In this document: positions 25,557 to 33,518 of the stretch, piece after piece
Numbering within the stretch: the stretch's first letter is position 1
How the letters are laid out: each line of letters opens with the position of its first letter
NCBI GenBank assembly: GCA_041397305.1
Contig: JAWKWX010000009.1
Coordinates: 1-64,000, forward strand
From: TMP-24 sp041397305
GTDB taxonomy: Bacteria; Pseudomonadota; Alphaproteobacteria; Rhodobacterales; Rhodobacteraceae
Reading direction: 5' to 3'
DNA length: 64,000 bases
Notes under the pieces: model-generated
What the model was told of the DNA's origin: nothing
Database searches by the model: none
What the model saw: only the letters and a program-made list of their open reading frames with translations
Made by a program: the position numbers and the translations under genes

Positions 25557-26060
25557 ATGTCGATTTCCGAAGAATTCCTCGGATCGGACGAGATCCATCC
25601 GATTGATATCGTCGAGACTTTTGCCGAATCGCATCAATGGGACTTCGACCGCGTCACCGACGACCAGATCGCGATGACGGTCGAGGGCCAGTGGCGCACC
25701 TATTCGGTCACGCTCGCCTGGTCGGGCCATGACGAGACGCTGCGGCTGATCGCAACCTTCGAGATGGACCCGCCCGCCGAGAAACTGCCTGCGCTGTACG
25801 AGGTTCTGAACCGGGCCAATGACATGGTCTGGTCGGGCGCCTTCACCTTCTGGGCCGAACAAAGGCTGATGGTCTGGCGCTATGGCCTTGTGCTTGCGGG
25901 CAGTCAGATCGCCACGCCAGAGCAGATCGACCGGCTGATCACCCAGGCGGTTCTGGCGGCAGAGAGGTTCTATCCGGCCTTCCAGCTTGTCGCCTGGGGC
26001 GACGATGCGCCCGAGCGCGCGCTCGATGTCGCGCTGACCGAGGCTTACGGGCGCGCCTGA
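25557..26060 (+). CDS. YbjN domain-containing protein
   Basis: 167 residues with no signal peptide or membrane segment. It has the alpha/beta pattern of the YbjN/type-III-chaperone-like fold: IDIVETFAESHQWDFDRV, then IAMTVEGQWRTYSVTLAW, LRLIATFEMDPPAEKLPALYEVLNRAN, and a C-terminal WRYGLVLAGSQIATPEQIDRLI. Such proteins are conserved in alphaproteobacteria with unclear function. It lies 224 bp after the cold-shock gene; that gap holds the terminator and no other gene. It precedes proC by 54 bp, so co-transcription is possible. Confidence 0.85.
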   Translation: MSISEEFLGSDEIHPIDIVETFAESHQWDFDRVTDDQIAMTVEGQWRTYSVTLAWSGHDETLRLIATFEMDPPAEKLPALYEVLNRANDMVWSGAFTFWAEQRLMVWRYGLVLAGSQIATPEQIDRLITQAVLAAERFYPAFQLVAWGDDAPERALDVALTEAYGRA

Positions 26061-26114
26061 CCCCTTTCCTCTGGCGTCCGCGCCTGTAAAGTCGCGGGCG
26101 ATGGAGGAACGTTC

Positions 26115-26927
26115 ATGTCGATGAAGGAACTGGATCGCCGTGGCCTCGTGCTGATCGGCTGCGGCAAGATGGGATCGGCGATGCTCTCGGGCTGGCTTGA
26201 GCGCGGGCTTGCGCCGACGGCCGTCTGGGTCAGCGATCCCAACCCGAGCGCCTGGCTGACGGCGACGGGTGTGCGGATCAATCAGGGCCCGCCGCCCGAT
26301 CCGGCCATCGTGCTGATCGCTGTCAAGCCGCAGATGATGGGGGCGGCGCTGCCCGGCCTCGCGGCGCTCGGCGGCGGCGATACGCTCTTCCTTACCGTCG
26401 CAGCGGGAACCACCATTGCGACCTATGAACAGGTGCTGGGCGCGGCGACGCCAGTGGTGCGCGCCATGCCCAACACGCCCGCCGCCATCGGGCGGGGCAT
26501 CACCGCGATCTGCGGCAACGGATCGGCTTCCGAGGCGCACCTGGCGCTGGCCGAAGAGCTTCTGTCGGCGGTCGGTCAGGTGGTGCGGCTGGAGGGCGAA
26601 CATCAGATGGATGCGGTGACGGCCGTCTCGGGCTCCGGCCCGGCCTATGTGTTCCATCTGATCGAAACGCTCGCGGCGGCGGGTGCCGCCGAAGGCCTGC
26701 CGCCCGCGCTGGCCATGCAGCTTGCCAAGGCCACGGTCGCTGGCGCGGGCGCGCTTGCCGAGGCGGCGGCGGAGGCCCCGGATCAGTTGCGGGTGAATGT
26801 CACCTCGCCGGGCGGGACGACCGCTGCGGCGCTGAAGGTGCTGATGGACGAAGGCCGGGGTTTCCCCGCGCTGCTGAAAGAGGCGGTCCATGCCGCCGCC
26901 GAACGGGGCAGGGAGCTTGGGCGATGA
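26115..26927 (+). CDS. proC: Pyrroline-5-carboxylate reductase
   Basis: 270 residues. The N-terminal dinucleotide-binding motif is LIGCGKMGSAML (residues about 12-23). The diagnostic proline-pathway segment VTAVSGSGPAYVFHLIE is near residue 173, followed by the C-terminal SPGGTTAAALKVL. It reduces 1-pyrroline-5-carboxylate to proline with NAD(P)H. ATG 26115 is 7 bases after GGAGG; ATG 26121 is a possible alternative. proB and proA lie elsewhere in the window (50489-52943). The stop overlaps the next gene (ATGA). Confidence 0.95.
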   Translation: MSMKELDRRGLVLIGCGKMGSAMLSGWLERGLAPTAVWVSDPNPSAWLTATGVRINQGPPPDPAIVLIAVKPQMMGAALPGLAALGGGDTLFLTVAAGTTIATYEQVLGAATPVVRAMPNTPAAIGRGITAICGNGSASEAHLALAEELLSAVGQVVRLEGEHQMDAVTAVSGSGPAYVFHLIETLAAAGAAEGLPPALAMQLAKATVAGAGALAEAAAEAPDQLRVNVTSPGGTTAAALKVLMDEGRGFPALLKEAVHAAAERGRELGR

Positions 26928-27259
26928 CGATCACCTTCGACGATTTCCTGAAGGTCGATATCCGCGTCGGCCGCATCACCCGCGCCGAACCTTTCCCCGA
27001 GGCGCGCAAGCCCGCTTACAAGCTCTGGATCGATTTCGGACCGGAACTGGGAGAGAAGAAATCCTCGGCCCAGATCACGAGACATTATACGGCCGACGCC
27101 TTGATCGGGCGCCAGGTGCTGGCGGTCGTGAATTTCCCACCCCGCCAGATCGGCCCGGTGATGTCGGAGGTCCTGACGCTCGGCGTACCCGATGCCGACG
27201 GCGAGGTTGTATTGATCGGCCCGGGGCAAGATGTCCCCCTGGGCGGGCGGCTCTATTAG
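26924..27259 (+). CDS. tRNA-binding domain protein (CsaA-like)
   Basis: 111 residues consisting only of an EMAP/Arc1p-type OB-fold: FDDFLKVDIRVGRITRAEPF, YKLWIDFGPELGEKKSSAQI, VVNFPPRQIGPVMSEVL and the terminal PGQDVPLGGRLY. This is the usual size of stand-alone CsaA proteins, which bind tRNA and have a proposed chaperone role. It overlaps the proC stop by 4 bp. Confidence 0.9.
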   Translation: MTITFDDFLKVDIRVGRITRAEPFPEARKPAYKLWIDFGPELGEKKSSAQITRHYTADALIGRQVLAVVNFPPRQIGPVMSEVLTLGVPDADGEVVLIGPGQDVPLGGRLY

Positions 27260-27279
27260 CGCCCGCTCAAGGGTCTGGC

Positions 27280-27642
27280 TCAGGCACTGAACGGCGCGCT
27301 TTCCGGCTTGGACAGGCCGATCACCGTGACCACGGCCGCGCCGTTCAGCCAGTAGTAGGCCGCGTCGAGCCCGCTGAAGCCGAGGACGAAGGGCAGGGCA
27401 AGGAACAGGAGCCCGACGCAAAGGTCCACCGCCAGATGAAACTTGTAGGGCAGGACCCGGATCAGCCCGGTCTGATGATCGGTGAAGACGGTCAGCGCGA
27501 AGGCCGCGAGCCCGACGACGGGCGATATGCTCAGGGCGAGAGGGTGAGAGGTGCCAAGGCCCAGAAGGAAGGGCAGCGCGATCAGGGCGATCGCGACGGG
27601 ATAGTCGATCCAGGCATGGATGGTCTTGGTAACGAACTGCAT
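27280..27642 (-). CDS. Small four-helix inner-membrane protein (SPW-like)
   Basis: 120 residues with four hydrophobic segments: IDYPVAIALIALPFLLGLG, LSISPVVGLAAFALTVF, FHLAVDLCVGLLFLALPFVLG and YYWLNGAAVVTVIGL. Two pairs of helices with similar D-x(5)-A-L-P-F-LLG text suggest an internal duplication like SPW-repeat proteins. The function is unknown. It converges on the csaA-like gene. Its upstream region (27643-27773) carries the 14-bp motif that also occurs upstream of the AraC gene, so the AraC protein may control it. Confidence 0.8.
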   Translation of the reverse strand: MQFVTKTIHAWIDYPVAIALIALPFLLGLGTSHPLALSISPVVGLAAFALTVFTDHQTGLIRVLPYKFHLAVDLCVGLLFLALPFVLGFSGLDAAYYWLNGAAVVTVIGLSKPESAPFSA

Positions 27643-27746
27643 TGGGTGTCCTTTCGTGAGGTTGGGGTCTGGCGGCTGTACCGCACTGACGCCTTCCTAC
27701 CCTCACTGGATCGGACGATTAAGTTCAGTAAGTTCGCAAGTCATGT

Positions 27747-27760
27747 CTGATCGTCCGGAA
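27747..27760 (-). repeat. 14-bp motif flanking the AraC gene, copy A (inverted relative to copy B)
   Basis: CTGATCGTCCGGAA on the plus strand is the exact reverse complement of copy B at 28766-28779. It lies upstream of the SPW-like gene and just beyond the AraC stop. It is a candidate AraC-type operator. Confidence 0.5.
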
Positions 27761-27773
27761 ACACGGACGTCGG

Positions 27774-28727
27774 TCAGGCCGCTTCCAGATCGGCCTGCGC
27801 ATGGCGAAAGGCGGCGGGCGGCATGCCGATCTCTTTCTTGAAGACCCGGCTGAAGGCCGATTCCGATCCGTAACCCGACAGTTCCGCCGCCTCTGCAACG
27901 CTCAGCCCCCGCGCCGACAGCGCGTCACGCGCGATCTGCATCCGCCAGGAGGTGACATAGGCCATCGGTGTGACGCCCAGCAGGCTGGTGAAGCGCTCGG
28001 CGAAACTGGTGCGCGACAGACCCGCCTCGCGTGCGAGGTCCGCGACGGTCCAGCCCCGCGCCGGGGCGCGGTGGAAGGCCGACAGCGCCCGCGACAGATG
28101 CGGGTCGGCAAAACCCGCGATCCCGCTTTCGCCGCCCGCCGCCTCCTCGACATGGGCGCGGATCGCCTGGGCAAAGATCGCCTCGGACATTTTCAGTGCG
28201 ATCAGGTCGCTGCCCAGACGTGCCCGTCCCGCCTCGGCCCCGATGACCTTGAGCGTTGCCTCCAGCCAAGGCCCGGTCTCGGTGCCATAGCCGCGCAGAT
28301 GGATCACCGGCGGCAACCTTTCGAACAGCAGGTGCCGCGAGCCTTCGGCCAGCGAGAAATGCCCGCAGATGAGCTGTATGTCGCGCTTGCCGCCGTCGCC
28401 ACCCCAGACCAGCACGCCCTCGCCGCGATAGCCGGACCGTTCCAGCACGGAATCAAGCTCCATCGCCTCGGGCGGCATGGTCTTGGGGCAATGCAGCACA
28501 TGCGCCGCGCCATGCGGGATGATCGCCAGATCGCCCTGCGCAAGCATCACGGTCTGCCCGGTCTCGGGCACATGCACCAGACAGTCGCCACGATGGGCAT
28601 AGTGAAAGCGCGCCACGTTGCGGTAGGGCGGAACCCTGACCCCCCAGGGCTCCGAAAAGCTCGTGCGGAAGTACAGCGTGCCGCGCAGCGAGAGGCGGGT
28701 GAGGATGTCGCTCAGAAGGTCCAGCAT
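27774..28727 (-). CDS. AraC-family transcriptional regulator with cupin sensor domain
   Basis: 317 residues. The N-terminal cupin-like ligand domain runs about 1-190 (FRTSFSEPWGVRVPPYRNVARFHY and GDLAIIPHGAAHVLH). The C-terminal double helix-turn-helix runs about 215-310, with WTVADLAREAGLSRTSFAERF as the first helix-turn-helix and LSVAEAAELSGYGSESAFSRVF as the second. This is the form of AraC regulators that sense small molecules. It is divergent from the DUF4142-cupredoxin pair, with a 14-bp perfect palindrome and a 14-bp motif between them, and co-directional with the SPW-like gene. It probably regulates both sides (inference). Confidence 0.92.
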   Translation of the reverse strand: MLDLLSDILTRLSLRGTLYFRTSFSEPWGVRVPPYRNVARFHYAHRGDCLVHVPETGQTVMLAQGDLAIIPHGAAHVLHCPKTMPPEAMELDSVLERSGYRGEGVLVWGGDGGKRDIQLICGHFSLAEGSRHLLFERLPPVIHLRGYGTETGPWLEATLKVIGAEAGRARLGSDLIALKMSEAIFAQAIRAHVEEAAGGESGIAGFADPHLSRALSAFHRAPARGWTVADLAREAGLSRTSFAERFTSLLGVTPMAYVTSWRMQIARDALSARGLSVAEAAELSGYGSESAFSRVFKKEIGMPPAAFRHAQADLEAA

Positions 28728-28744
28728 GGGCGGAGCCTATATTG

Positions 28745-28758
28745 CGAATGATCATTCG
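28745..28758. promoter_or_regulatory. Perfect 14-bp palindrome CGAATGATCATTCG
   Basis: It lies 18 bp upstream of the AraC start in the divergent promoter region. The full symmetry suggests a binding site for a dimeric regulator, possibly autoregulation. Confidence 0.5.
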
Positions 28759-28765
28759 TCCAGAC

Positions 28766-28779
28766 TTCCGGACGATCAG
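28766..28779 (+). repeat. 14-bp motif flanking the AraC gene, copy B
   Basis: TTCCGGACGATCAG is the exact inverted counterpart of copy A at 27747-27760. It is located between the AraC gene and the DUF4142 gene. Confidence 0.5.
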
Positions 28780-28864
28780 GCAAGAACAGCGGACCCTGCG
28801 GCATTCAGACGCCGGGGGACCTGTGGCATCCCCTCATCACTGACATCCACAACGGAGAATGACG

Positions 28865-29392
28865 ATGAAGATGCTTCCCCTGGTTCTCGGTCTCGCCGTC
28901 GCGGCGACCGGGCTTGCCGCTCAGGCCGACGAGGCCATGAACGACCTCGAGATCGCGCACACCGCCTATACGGCGGGCGCGCTCGATATCCGCTATGCCC
29001 ATCTGGCGCTGGCGATTTCCGAAGACGAGGCGGTGCGGGACTTCGCCGCGACGATGATCCGCGACCATTCGGCGGTGAACGATGCGGCGGGCCAGCTGAT
29101 CGCCGAACTGAAGGTGGTGCCGCAGGACAATGCGCTTTCGCAGGCGCTGGTCGAAGGCGCTGCCGCCAAGCGGGCCGAGCTGATGGCGCTTTCGGGCCAT
29201 GCGTTCGATTGCGCCTATGCGACAAACGAGCTTGGCTATCACCAGATCGTCAACAAGACGGTGGCCGACAGCTTCATCCCCGCCGTGACGGTCGCGCCGC
29301 TGAAGACGCTTCTCGAAGACGCGCTCGGGACCTTCCGCGCCCATGAGGCGCATGCCGAACGGATGGTCGCGGGGCTCGCGTGCGCGGGCTGA
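28865..29392 (+). CDS. DUF4142 family exported protein
   Basis: 175 residues from ATG 28865, chosen because GGAG is 7 bases upstream; ATG 28859 is too close. The signal peptide is MKMLPLVLGLAVAATGLAAQA. The mature part is all-helical and ferritin-like in pattern: DLEIAHTAYTAGALDIRYAHLAL, VRDFAATMIRDHSAVNDAAGQLI, KTLLEDALGTFRAHEAHAERMV. Several histidines and acidic residues are conserved in DUF4142 proteins, whose function is unknown. It overlaps the cupredoxin gene by 13 bp, implying a joint periplasmic role. Confidence 0.88.
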   Translation: MKMLPLVLGLAVAATGLAAQADEAMNDLEIAHTAYTAGALDIRYAHLALAISEDEAVRDFAATMIRDHSAVNDAAGQLIAELKVVPQDNALSQALVEGAAAKRAELMALSGHAFDCAYATNELGYHQIVNKTVADSFIPAVTVAPLKTLLEDALGTFRAHEAHAERMVAGLACAG

Positions 29393-29742
29393 GCGTCCTC
29401 TCGCGGCGCAGGTTCGGTCAAGGTCTGGGCGCAGCCTTGACCCTGGCCGGACTGCCACGCGGCGCCGGGGCACATAACGGCTCCCATGAGGTCGAGGTGC
29501 GCGTCAAGGGTTTCGCCTTTCTGCCACGAGCGCTGGAGATCATCGCGGGCGACAGCGTGGTGTGGCGGAACGAGGATATCGCCCCGCACAGCGCAACCGC
29601 CGTCGACGGCAGCTGGGATACCGGCGCGATCGCGAAGGGCGAAAGCGCGGAGATGACCTTCGAGACACCGGGCGAATTTGCCTATGTCTGCGCCTTCCAC
29701 CCGCACATGAAGGCCACGATCAAAGTGTCGGCCAAAGCCTGA
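29380..29742 (+). CDS. Exported small blue-copper protein (plastocyanin/amicyanin-like cupredoxin)
   Basis: 120 residues from a GTG inside the previous gene. A twin-arginine signal (LSRRRFGQGLG, then a hydrophobic stretch to GAGA) precedes an approximately 88-residue cupredoxin domain. Expected type-1 copper ligands are visible: H70, C104, H107 and M110 (AYVCAFHPHMK). The small size and ligand spacing resemble amicyanin/pseudoazurin-like carriers. It probably shuttles electrons or copper in the periplasm together with the DUF4142 protein. Confidence 0.9.
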   Translation: MRGLSVLSRRRFGQGLGAALTLAGLPRGAGAHNGSHEVEVRVKGFAFLPRALEIIAGDSVVWRNEDIAPHSATAVDGSWDTGAIAKGESAEMTFETPGEFAYVCAFHPHMKATIKVSAKA

Positions 29743-29822
29743 GGTCAATCGCAAACCCAAGGGTCCCGTGCCAAGGTGCGGGGCCCGAGAGGTATCTTGG
29801 CGCAGAAGGCGCCGCATGCGGA

Positions 29823-30419
29823 TCAGTCTGTGCCGAGCACCGCCTCGCCGATCTCTGCCCGCCAATGGCGGCGGCAGAGCGACACATAGGTCTCGTTACC
29901 ACCGATCTGGACCTGGGCGCCTTCGCGCAACGCCTTTCCGTCAGGCCCGCGCCGCACGACCATCGTGGCCTTCTTGCCGCAATGGCAGATGGTGCGCACC
30001 TCGCGCATCTCGTCGGCCAGCGCCAGCAGTGCCGCTGACCCGGGAAACAGCTCGCCCCGGAAATCGACGCGCAGACCGTAGCACATGACCGGAACGCCCA
30101 GATCGTCGACGGCGCGCGCCAGTTGCCAGACCTGCTCGCGGCTCAGGAATTGCGCCTCGTCGAGGAAGATGCAATCGACGGGGCCGGCGGTCTGCCGCGC
30201 CCGGATCGTCTGGAACAGGTCTGTCGTCGCATCGAACATGTCGGCTTCCTCGCCGATGCCGATCCGGCTGGCGATCCGGCCCGAACCCGCGCGATCGTCG
30301 AGACGCGCGGTCAGAAGATAGGTCCGCATGCCGCGTTCGCGGTAATTGTGGGACGCCTGCAGCAGCAGTGTCGATTTGCCCGCGTTCATGGTCGAATAAT
30401 GGAAATAAAGCTTGGCCAT
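29823..30419 (-). CDS. tdk: Thymidine kinase (type II)
   Basis: 198 residues from ATG 30419 with GGAG just upstream; an ATG at 30428 is also possible. It has the phosphate-binding loop MNAGKST, the LDEAQF catalytic and magnesium-binding segment, and the zinc-binding cysteines in CHCGKKATMVVR and SLCRRHW. The lasso region YVSLC is typical. It phosphorylates thymidine in the salvage pathway. It is a single gene on the minus strand. Confidence 0.95.
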   Translation of the reverse strand: MAKLYFHYSTMNAGKSTLLLQASHNYRERGMRTYLLTARLDDRAGSGRIASRIGIGEEADMFDATTDLFQTIRARQTAGPVDCIFLDEAQFLSREQVWQLARAVDDLGVPVMCYGLRVDFRGELFPGSAALLALADEMREVRTICHCGKKATMVVRRGPDGKALREGAQVQIGGNETYVSLCRRHWRAEIGEAVLGTD

Positions 30420-30480
30420 GGGCTCCATTAACCCGTCGTCGCTATCTGCCGCAAGATAGGCGGGGGCTGGCCCTCAGGAC

Positions 30481-30516
30481 GGCCCCTCCCGCAACCGGCG
30501 GGCTGCGGGAGGAGCC
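30481..30516. other. Strong hairpin in a 328-bp intergenic region (30420-30747)
   Basis: CCTCCCGCA (30485-30493) pairs perfectly with TGCGGGAGG (30504-30512), with outer GGC/GCC pairs. There is no T-run on either side. The rest of the gap holds an inverted repeat GTTCC-N9-GGAAC at 30627-30645 that could be an operator for the gene at 30748. I see no gene in the gap. Confidence 0.5.
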
Positions 30517-30747
30517 AAATACCTAAATCAACCTGCACCACCAAGCGCCAAAGCCGTACCCCGGCCAGCCCCCTATTGACTGAGACGCCCTACGATAAAA
30601 CCCGCCAGAGGCGGTCACTCGTCAAGGTTCCGTAACGTCTGGAACGCTTTATCAATGACAAAGCCGGGGCGCGGACTTAATGGGAAAGAGACCGGCCCTT
30701 TCCCCGCATGAAAATGTCGTGGGGGGCGCGACAGGCAGGAGCGGAAC

Positions 30748-31206
30748 GTGGCAAAGACAGCAGCGAACTACCTCAGGCGGCATACAGAGGCGCTGGTGAA
30801 AGACGTGGGGATCGAGGCCGCCGCCGCCCTGTCCGGCAAATCCAAGGCCACGCTCGGCCGCTATTACTCCGACGACCCCGAACACGGCGACCGGTTCATG
30901 CCGATCGACGTGGTGGCGTCGCTCGAGGCTGCCGCGCGTTTTCCCCATGTCACCGCCGCCCTGGCGGACCTGCGCGGCATCACGCTGTCCTACGACCAGG
31001 ACCGCAAGGGCAACGGCAAGGGCGGCGTGAATTCCGACGTGGTGGCGCTCAGCCAGCGTTTCGCGATGCTGATGGCGGAATATAATGCCTCGATCGAGGA
31101 CGGGCGGATTTCCATCAATGAAGCCAAGCGCCTTCTGAACGAGACCCTGGCGATCCAGAAGGTGCTGATCGACATGAAGCTTCACCTGGAGGAAGAGGCG
31201 ACCTGA
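30748..31206 (+). CDS. Conserved protein, possible phage-CII-like DNA-binding regulator
   Basis: 152 residues from GTG 30748, after AGGAGCGGAAC. The first 60 residues look like a helix-turn-helix: YLRRHTEALVKDVGIEAAAALSGKSKATLGRYYSDDP, where KSKATLGRYYS could be a recognition helix. The C-terminal half is helical (SQRFAMLMAEYNASIEDGRIS, NEAKRLLNETLAIQKVLIDMKLHLEEEAT). This is the layout of the 'phage regulatory CII' family that is chromosomal in Rhodobacterales. No phage genes surround it. Assignment is by pattern only. Confidence 0.7.
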   Translation: MAKTAANYLRRHTEALVKDVGIEAAAALSGKSKATLGRYYSDDPEHGDRFMPIDVVASLEAAARFPHVTAALADLRGITLSYDQDRKGNGKGGVNSDVVALSQRFAMLMAEYNASIEDGRISINEAKRLLNETLAIQKVLIDMKLHLEEEAT

Positions 31207-31241
31207 TCGACGCGCCGCTTTCGCCTCTTGCCCTCTCCCCC

Positions 31242-31264
31242 CCGCGCGCATAAGAAGCGCGCGG
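31242..31264 (+). terminator. Hairpin between the CII-like gene and aspartokinase
   Basis: An 8-bp perfect stem CCGCGCGC/GCGCGCGG around ATAAGAA, followed only by TTCGAT, so it is a weak terminator or attenuator. Confidence 0.45.
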
Positions 31265-31304
31265 TTCGATCAGCGGAACCCGTTCCGGGACAAAAGGGGG
31301 GCAG

Positions 31305-32564
31305 ATGCCGCTTCTTGTTATGAAATTCGGCGGCACTTCGGTGGCCGATCTGGAGCGGATCGAAAATGCTGCAAAGAAGGTCCAGAAAGAGGTCGAGCGC
31401 GGCTATGACGTCATCGTCATCGTCTCGGCCATGTCGGGCAAGACCAACGAGCTGGTGGGCTGGGTCGAAACCACATCGAAGCTCTATGACGCCCGCGAAT
31501 ATGACGCGGTCGTCGCCTCGGGCGAGAATGTGACCGCCGGGTTGATGGCGCTGCGTCTGCAGGAAATGGGTGTACCGGCGCGGTCCTGGCAGGGCTGGCA
31601 GGTGCCGATCAACACCACCTCGGCGCATGGCTCGGCCCGCTTCGTCTCGATCCCGCGCGACAATCTCGATGCGAAGTTCGCCGAAGGGTTCAAGGTTGCG
31701 GTGGTCGCGGGCTTCCAGGGTCTCAGCCACGAGGGCCGCATCACCACGCTCGGTCGCGGCGGGTCGGACACGACGGCGGTCGCTTTCGCTGCGGCCTTCG
31801 GAGCCGAGCGCTGCGACATCTACACCGACGTGGACGGGGTCTATACGACCGATCCGCGCATCTGCGCGAAAGCGCGCAAGATGGACAAGATCGCGTTTGA
31901 AGAGATGCTGGAGCTTGCCTCGCTCGGCGCCAAGGTCCTGCAGACCCGTTCGGTCGAACTGGCGATGCGCTACAAGGTGCGTCTGCGGGTTCTGTCGTCC
32001 TTTGAAGATACCGATGAAACGTCCGGCACTCTGGTCTGCGACGAGGAGGAAATCATGGAATCGAAAGTCGTCTCGGGCGTCGCCTACAGTCGCGACGAAG
32101 CCAAGATCACCCTCGTGACGGTCGAGGACCGGCCGGGCGTCGCCTCGGCGATCTTCGGGCCGCTGGCCGACGCGGGCGTGAACGTGGACATGATCGTCCA
32201 GAACATTTCCGAAAAGGGCCACGATGATGCCCACCCGGGTGCCGTCACCGACATGACCTTTTCCTGCCCGGTCAATCAGGTCGAGCGCGCCAGGAAGGCG
32301 GTCGAGGATGCCCGCGCGGCGGGAACGATCGTCTACGAGGATCTGGTGGTCGATACAGATGTCGCCAAGGTCTCGGTGGTCGGTATCGGCATGCGCAGCC
32401 ACGCGGGTGTCGCCGCCAAGATGTTCTCGGCGCTGGCGTTGGAGAATGTGAACATCAAGGTCATCGGCACGTCCGAGATCAAGATATCCGTCCTCATCGA
32501 CCGCAAGTACATGGAACTCGCCGTCCAGGCGCTGCATGACGCATTCGACCTGGAAAAGGCCTGA
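31305..32564 (+). CDS. lysC: Aspartate kinase
   Basis: 419 residues. The N-terminal kinase motif KFGGTSVADL is at residues 7-16. Further kinase motifs are ASGENVTAGLMALRL, GRGGSDTTAVAFAAAFGAERCDIYTDVDGVYTTDPR, and two C-terminal ACT domains (VTVEDRPGVASAIFGPLADAGVNVDM and VGIGMRSHAGVAAKMFSALALENVNI). It performs the first step of lysine, threonine and methionine synthesis and is probably allosterically regulated through the ACT domains. ATG 31305 follows AAAGGGGGGCAG. It is monocistronic as far as can be seen. Confidence 0.96.
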   Translation: MPLLVMKFGGTSVADLERIENAAKKVQKEVERGYDVIVIVSAMSGKTNELVGWVETTSKLYDAREYDAVVASGENVTAGLMALRLQEMGVPARSWQGWQVPINTTSAHGSARFVSIPRDNLDAKFAEGFKVAVVAGFQGLSHEGRITTLGRGGSDTTAVAFAAAFGAERCDIYTDVDGVYTTDPRICAKARKMDKIAFEEMLELASLGAKVLQTRSVELAMRYKVRLRVLSSFEDTDETSGTLVCDEEEIMESKVVSGVAYSRDEAKITLVTVEDRPGVASAIFGPLADAGVNVDMIVQNISEKGHDDAHPGAVTDMTFSCPVNQVERARKAVEDARAAGTIVYEDLVVDTDVAKVSVVGIGMRSHAGVAAKMFSALALENVNIKVIGTSEIKISVLIDRKYMELAVQALHDAFDLEKA

Positions 32565-32683
32565 GGGCCCGGGCGTCGCGCTTGGCCACGGGCGCGACCC
32601 AGGCGACAGAATAACCACTCCAACCGCGAATGCCCGTGACCGGCGCGACGGCTGATCGGGCGATTGCGCAGGGTGAACGCGCG

Positions 32684-32757
32684 TGCCCCCTGTCCGATTC
32701 GAACGGACGACCTACCGCTTACAAGGCGGTTGCTCTGGCCAGCTGAGCTAAGAGGGC
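32684..32757 (-). tRNA. tRNA-Thr (anticodon UGU)
   Basis: A full cloverleaf on the minus strand: acceptor stem GCCCTCT/AGGGGGC, D-arm GCTCAGCTGGCCAGAGC, anticodon stem-loop ACCGC-CTTGTAA-GCGGT giving TGT, and T-arm GTCCGTTCGAATCGGAC. The CCA end is not encoded. Confidence 0.95.
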
Positions 32758-32768
32758 AACGCCGCGCC

Positions 32769-32797
32769 TGTTTAGACGACGGTCGCGCGCCCGGCAA
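32769..32797 (-). promoter_or_regulatory. Promoter of tRNA-Thr
   Basis: On the minus strand: TTGCCG, a 17-bp spacer and TAAACA, ending 11 bp before the tRNA 5' end. Confidence 0.6.
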
Positions 32798-32839
32798 GCC
32801 GGGAGCGACAGATTGTCTGGCCCGACCGACCGTCCGGCG

Positions 32840-33487
32840 TCAGGTCACCAGATGCCTGAGACCCTGCGTCACATCGGTCCTGACCGCAAGCCTGAGGCCC
32901 GGCTCGTCACCCGCCTTCAGGGCGGCGATGATCATCCGGTGATGTTGTGGCGGTTCGCGCCGCACAAGGCGCGAGTAGAGGGCGCGCATCGTGGGGCCGA
33001 GCTGCAGCCAGACGGTTTCGGCAACCGCCAGGATCGCGGGCGACTGGGCGCGCAGGTAGAGAAGCCGGTGAAATTCCAGATTGGTGCGCAGGTAGGTCAC
33101 GGCGTCGCGCCTGAGCGCGGCTTCCTGATTGGCGGCATTGATCGCCTGCATCCGTTCGACAAGCGCCATGTGAACGCGGGGCAGGGCGCGGCTGGCAAGC
33201 TCGGGCTCCAGCAGCGCGCGAAGCGCGGCCAGCTCCTCGATCCGGTCGTTGGTCAGTTCCGGGGTCGCCACCCGGCCCGAGGCCGACAGGGTCACCGCCC
33301 CTTCGGCGGCAAGCCGCCTCAGCGCCTCGCGCACCGGCGTCATCGACAGGCCGAACTGTTCGGCCAGGCCCCGGATCGTCAGCGCCTGACCGGGCGGCAG
33401 TTCGCCATGCATGATCTGCTGGCGCAGCGTCCGGTAGACGCGGTCATGCGAGGCGAGGCCGGGGTCGAGCGGGCGGGGGGCGATCAT
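32840..33487 (-). CDS. GntR-family transcriptional regulator (FadR/FCD group)
   Basis: 215 residues. The N-terminal winged helix has VYRTLRQQIMHGELPPGQAL, then LAEQFGLSMTPVREALRRL as the recognition region, then the wing. The C-terminal helical FCD ligand domain (about 85-210) has ALRALLEPELASRALPRVH and a metal-site style NLEFHRLLYLRA. It lies 31 bp after the metallopeptidase gene on the same strand. No obvious target operon is adjacent, so its effector and regulon are unknown. Confidence 0.92.
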   Translation of the reverse strand: MIAPRPLDPGLASHDRVYRTLRQQIMHGELPPGQALTIRGLAEQFGLSMTPVREALRRLAAEGAVTLSASGRVATPELTNDRIEELAALRALLEPELASRALPRVHMALVERMQAINAANQEAALRRDAVTYLRTNLEFHRLLYLRAQSPAILAVAETVWLQLGPTMRALYSRLVRREPPQHHRMIIAALKAGDEPGLRLAVRTDVTQGLRHLVT

Positions 33488-33518
33488 GACGCCATGTGAT
33501 CACGGGTCCCGGATGCGG

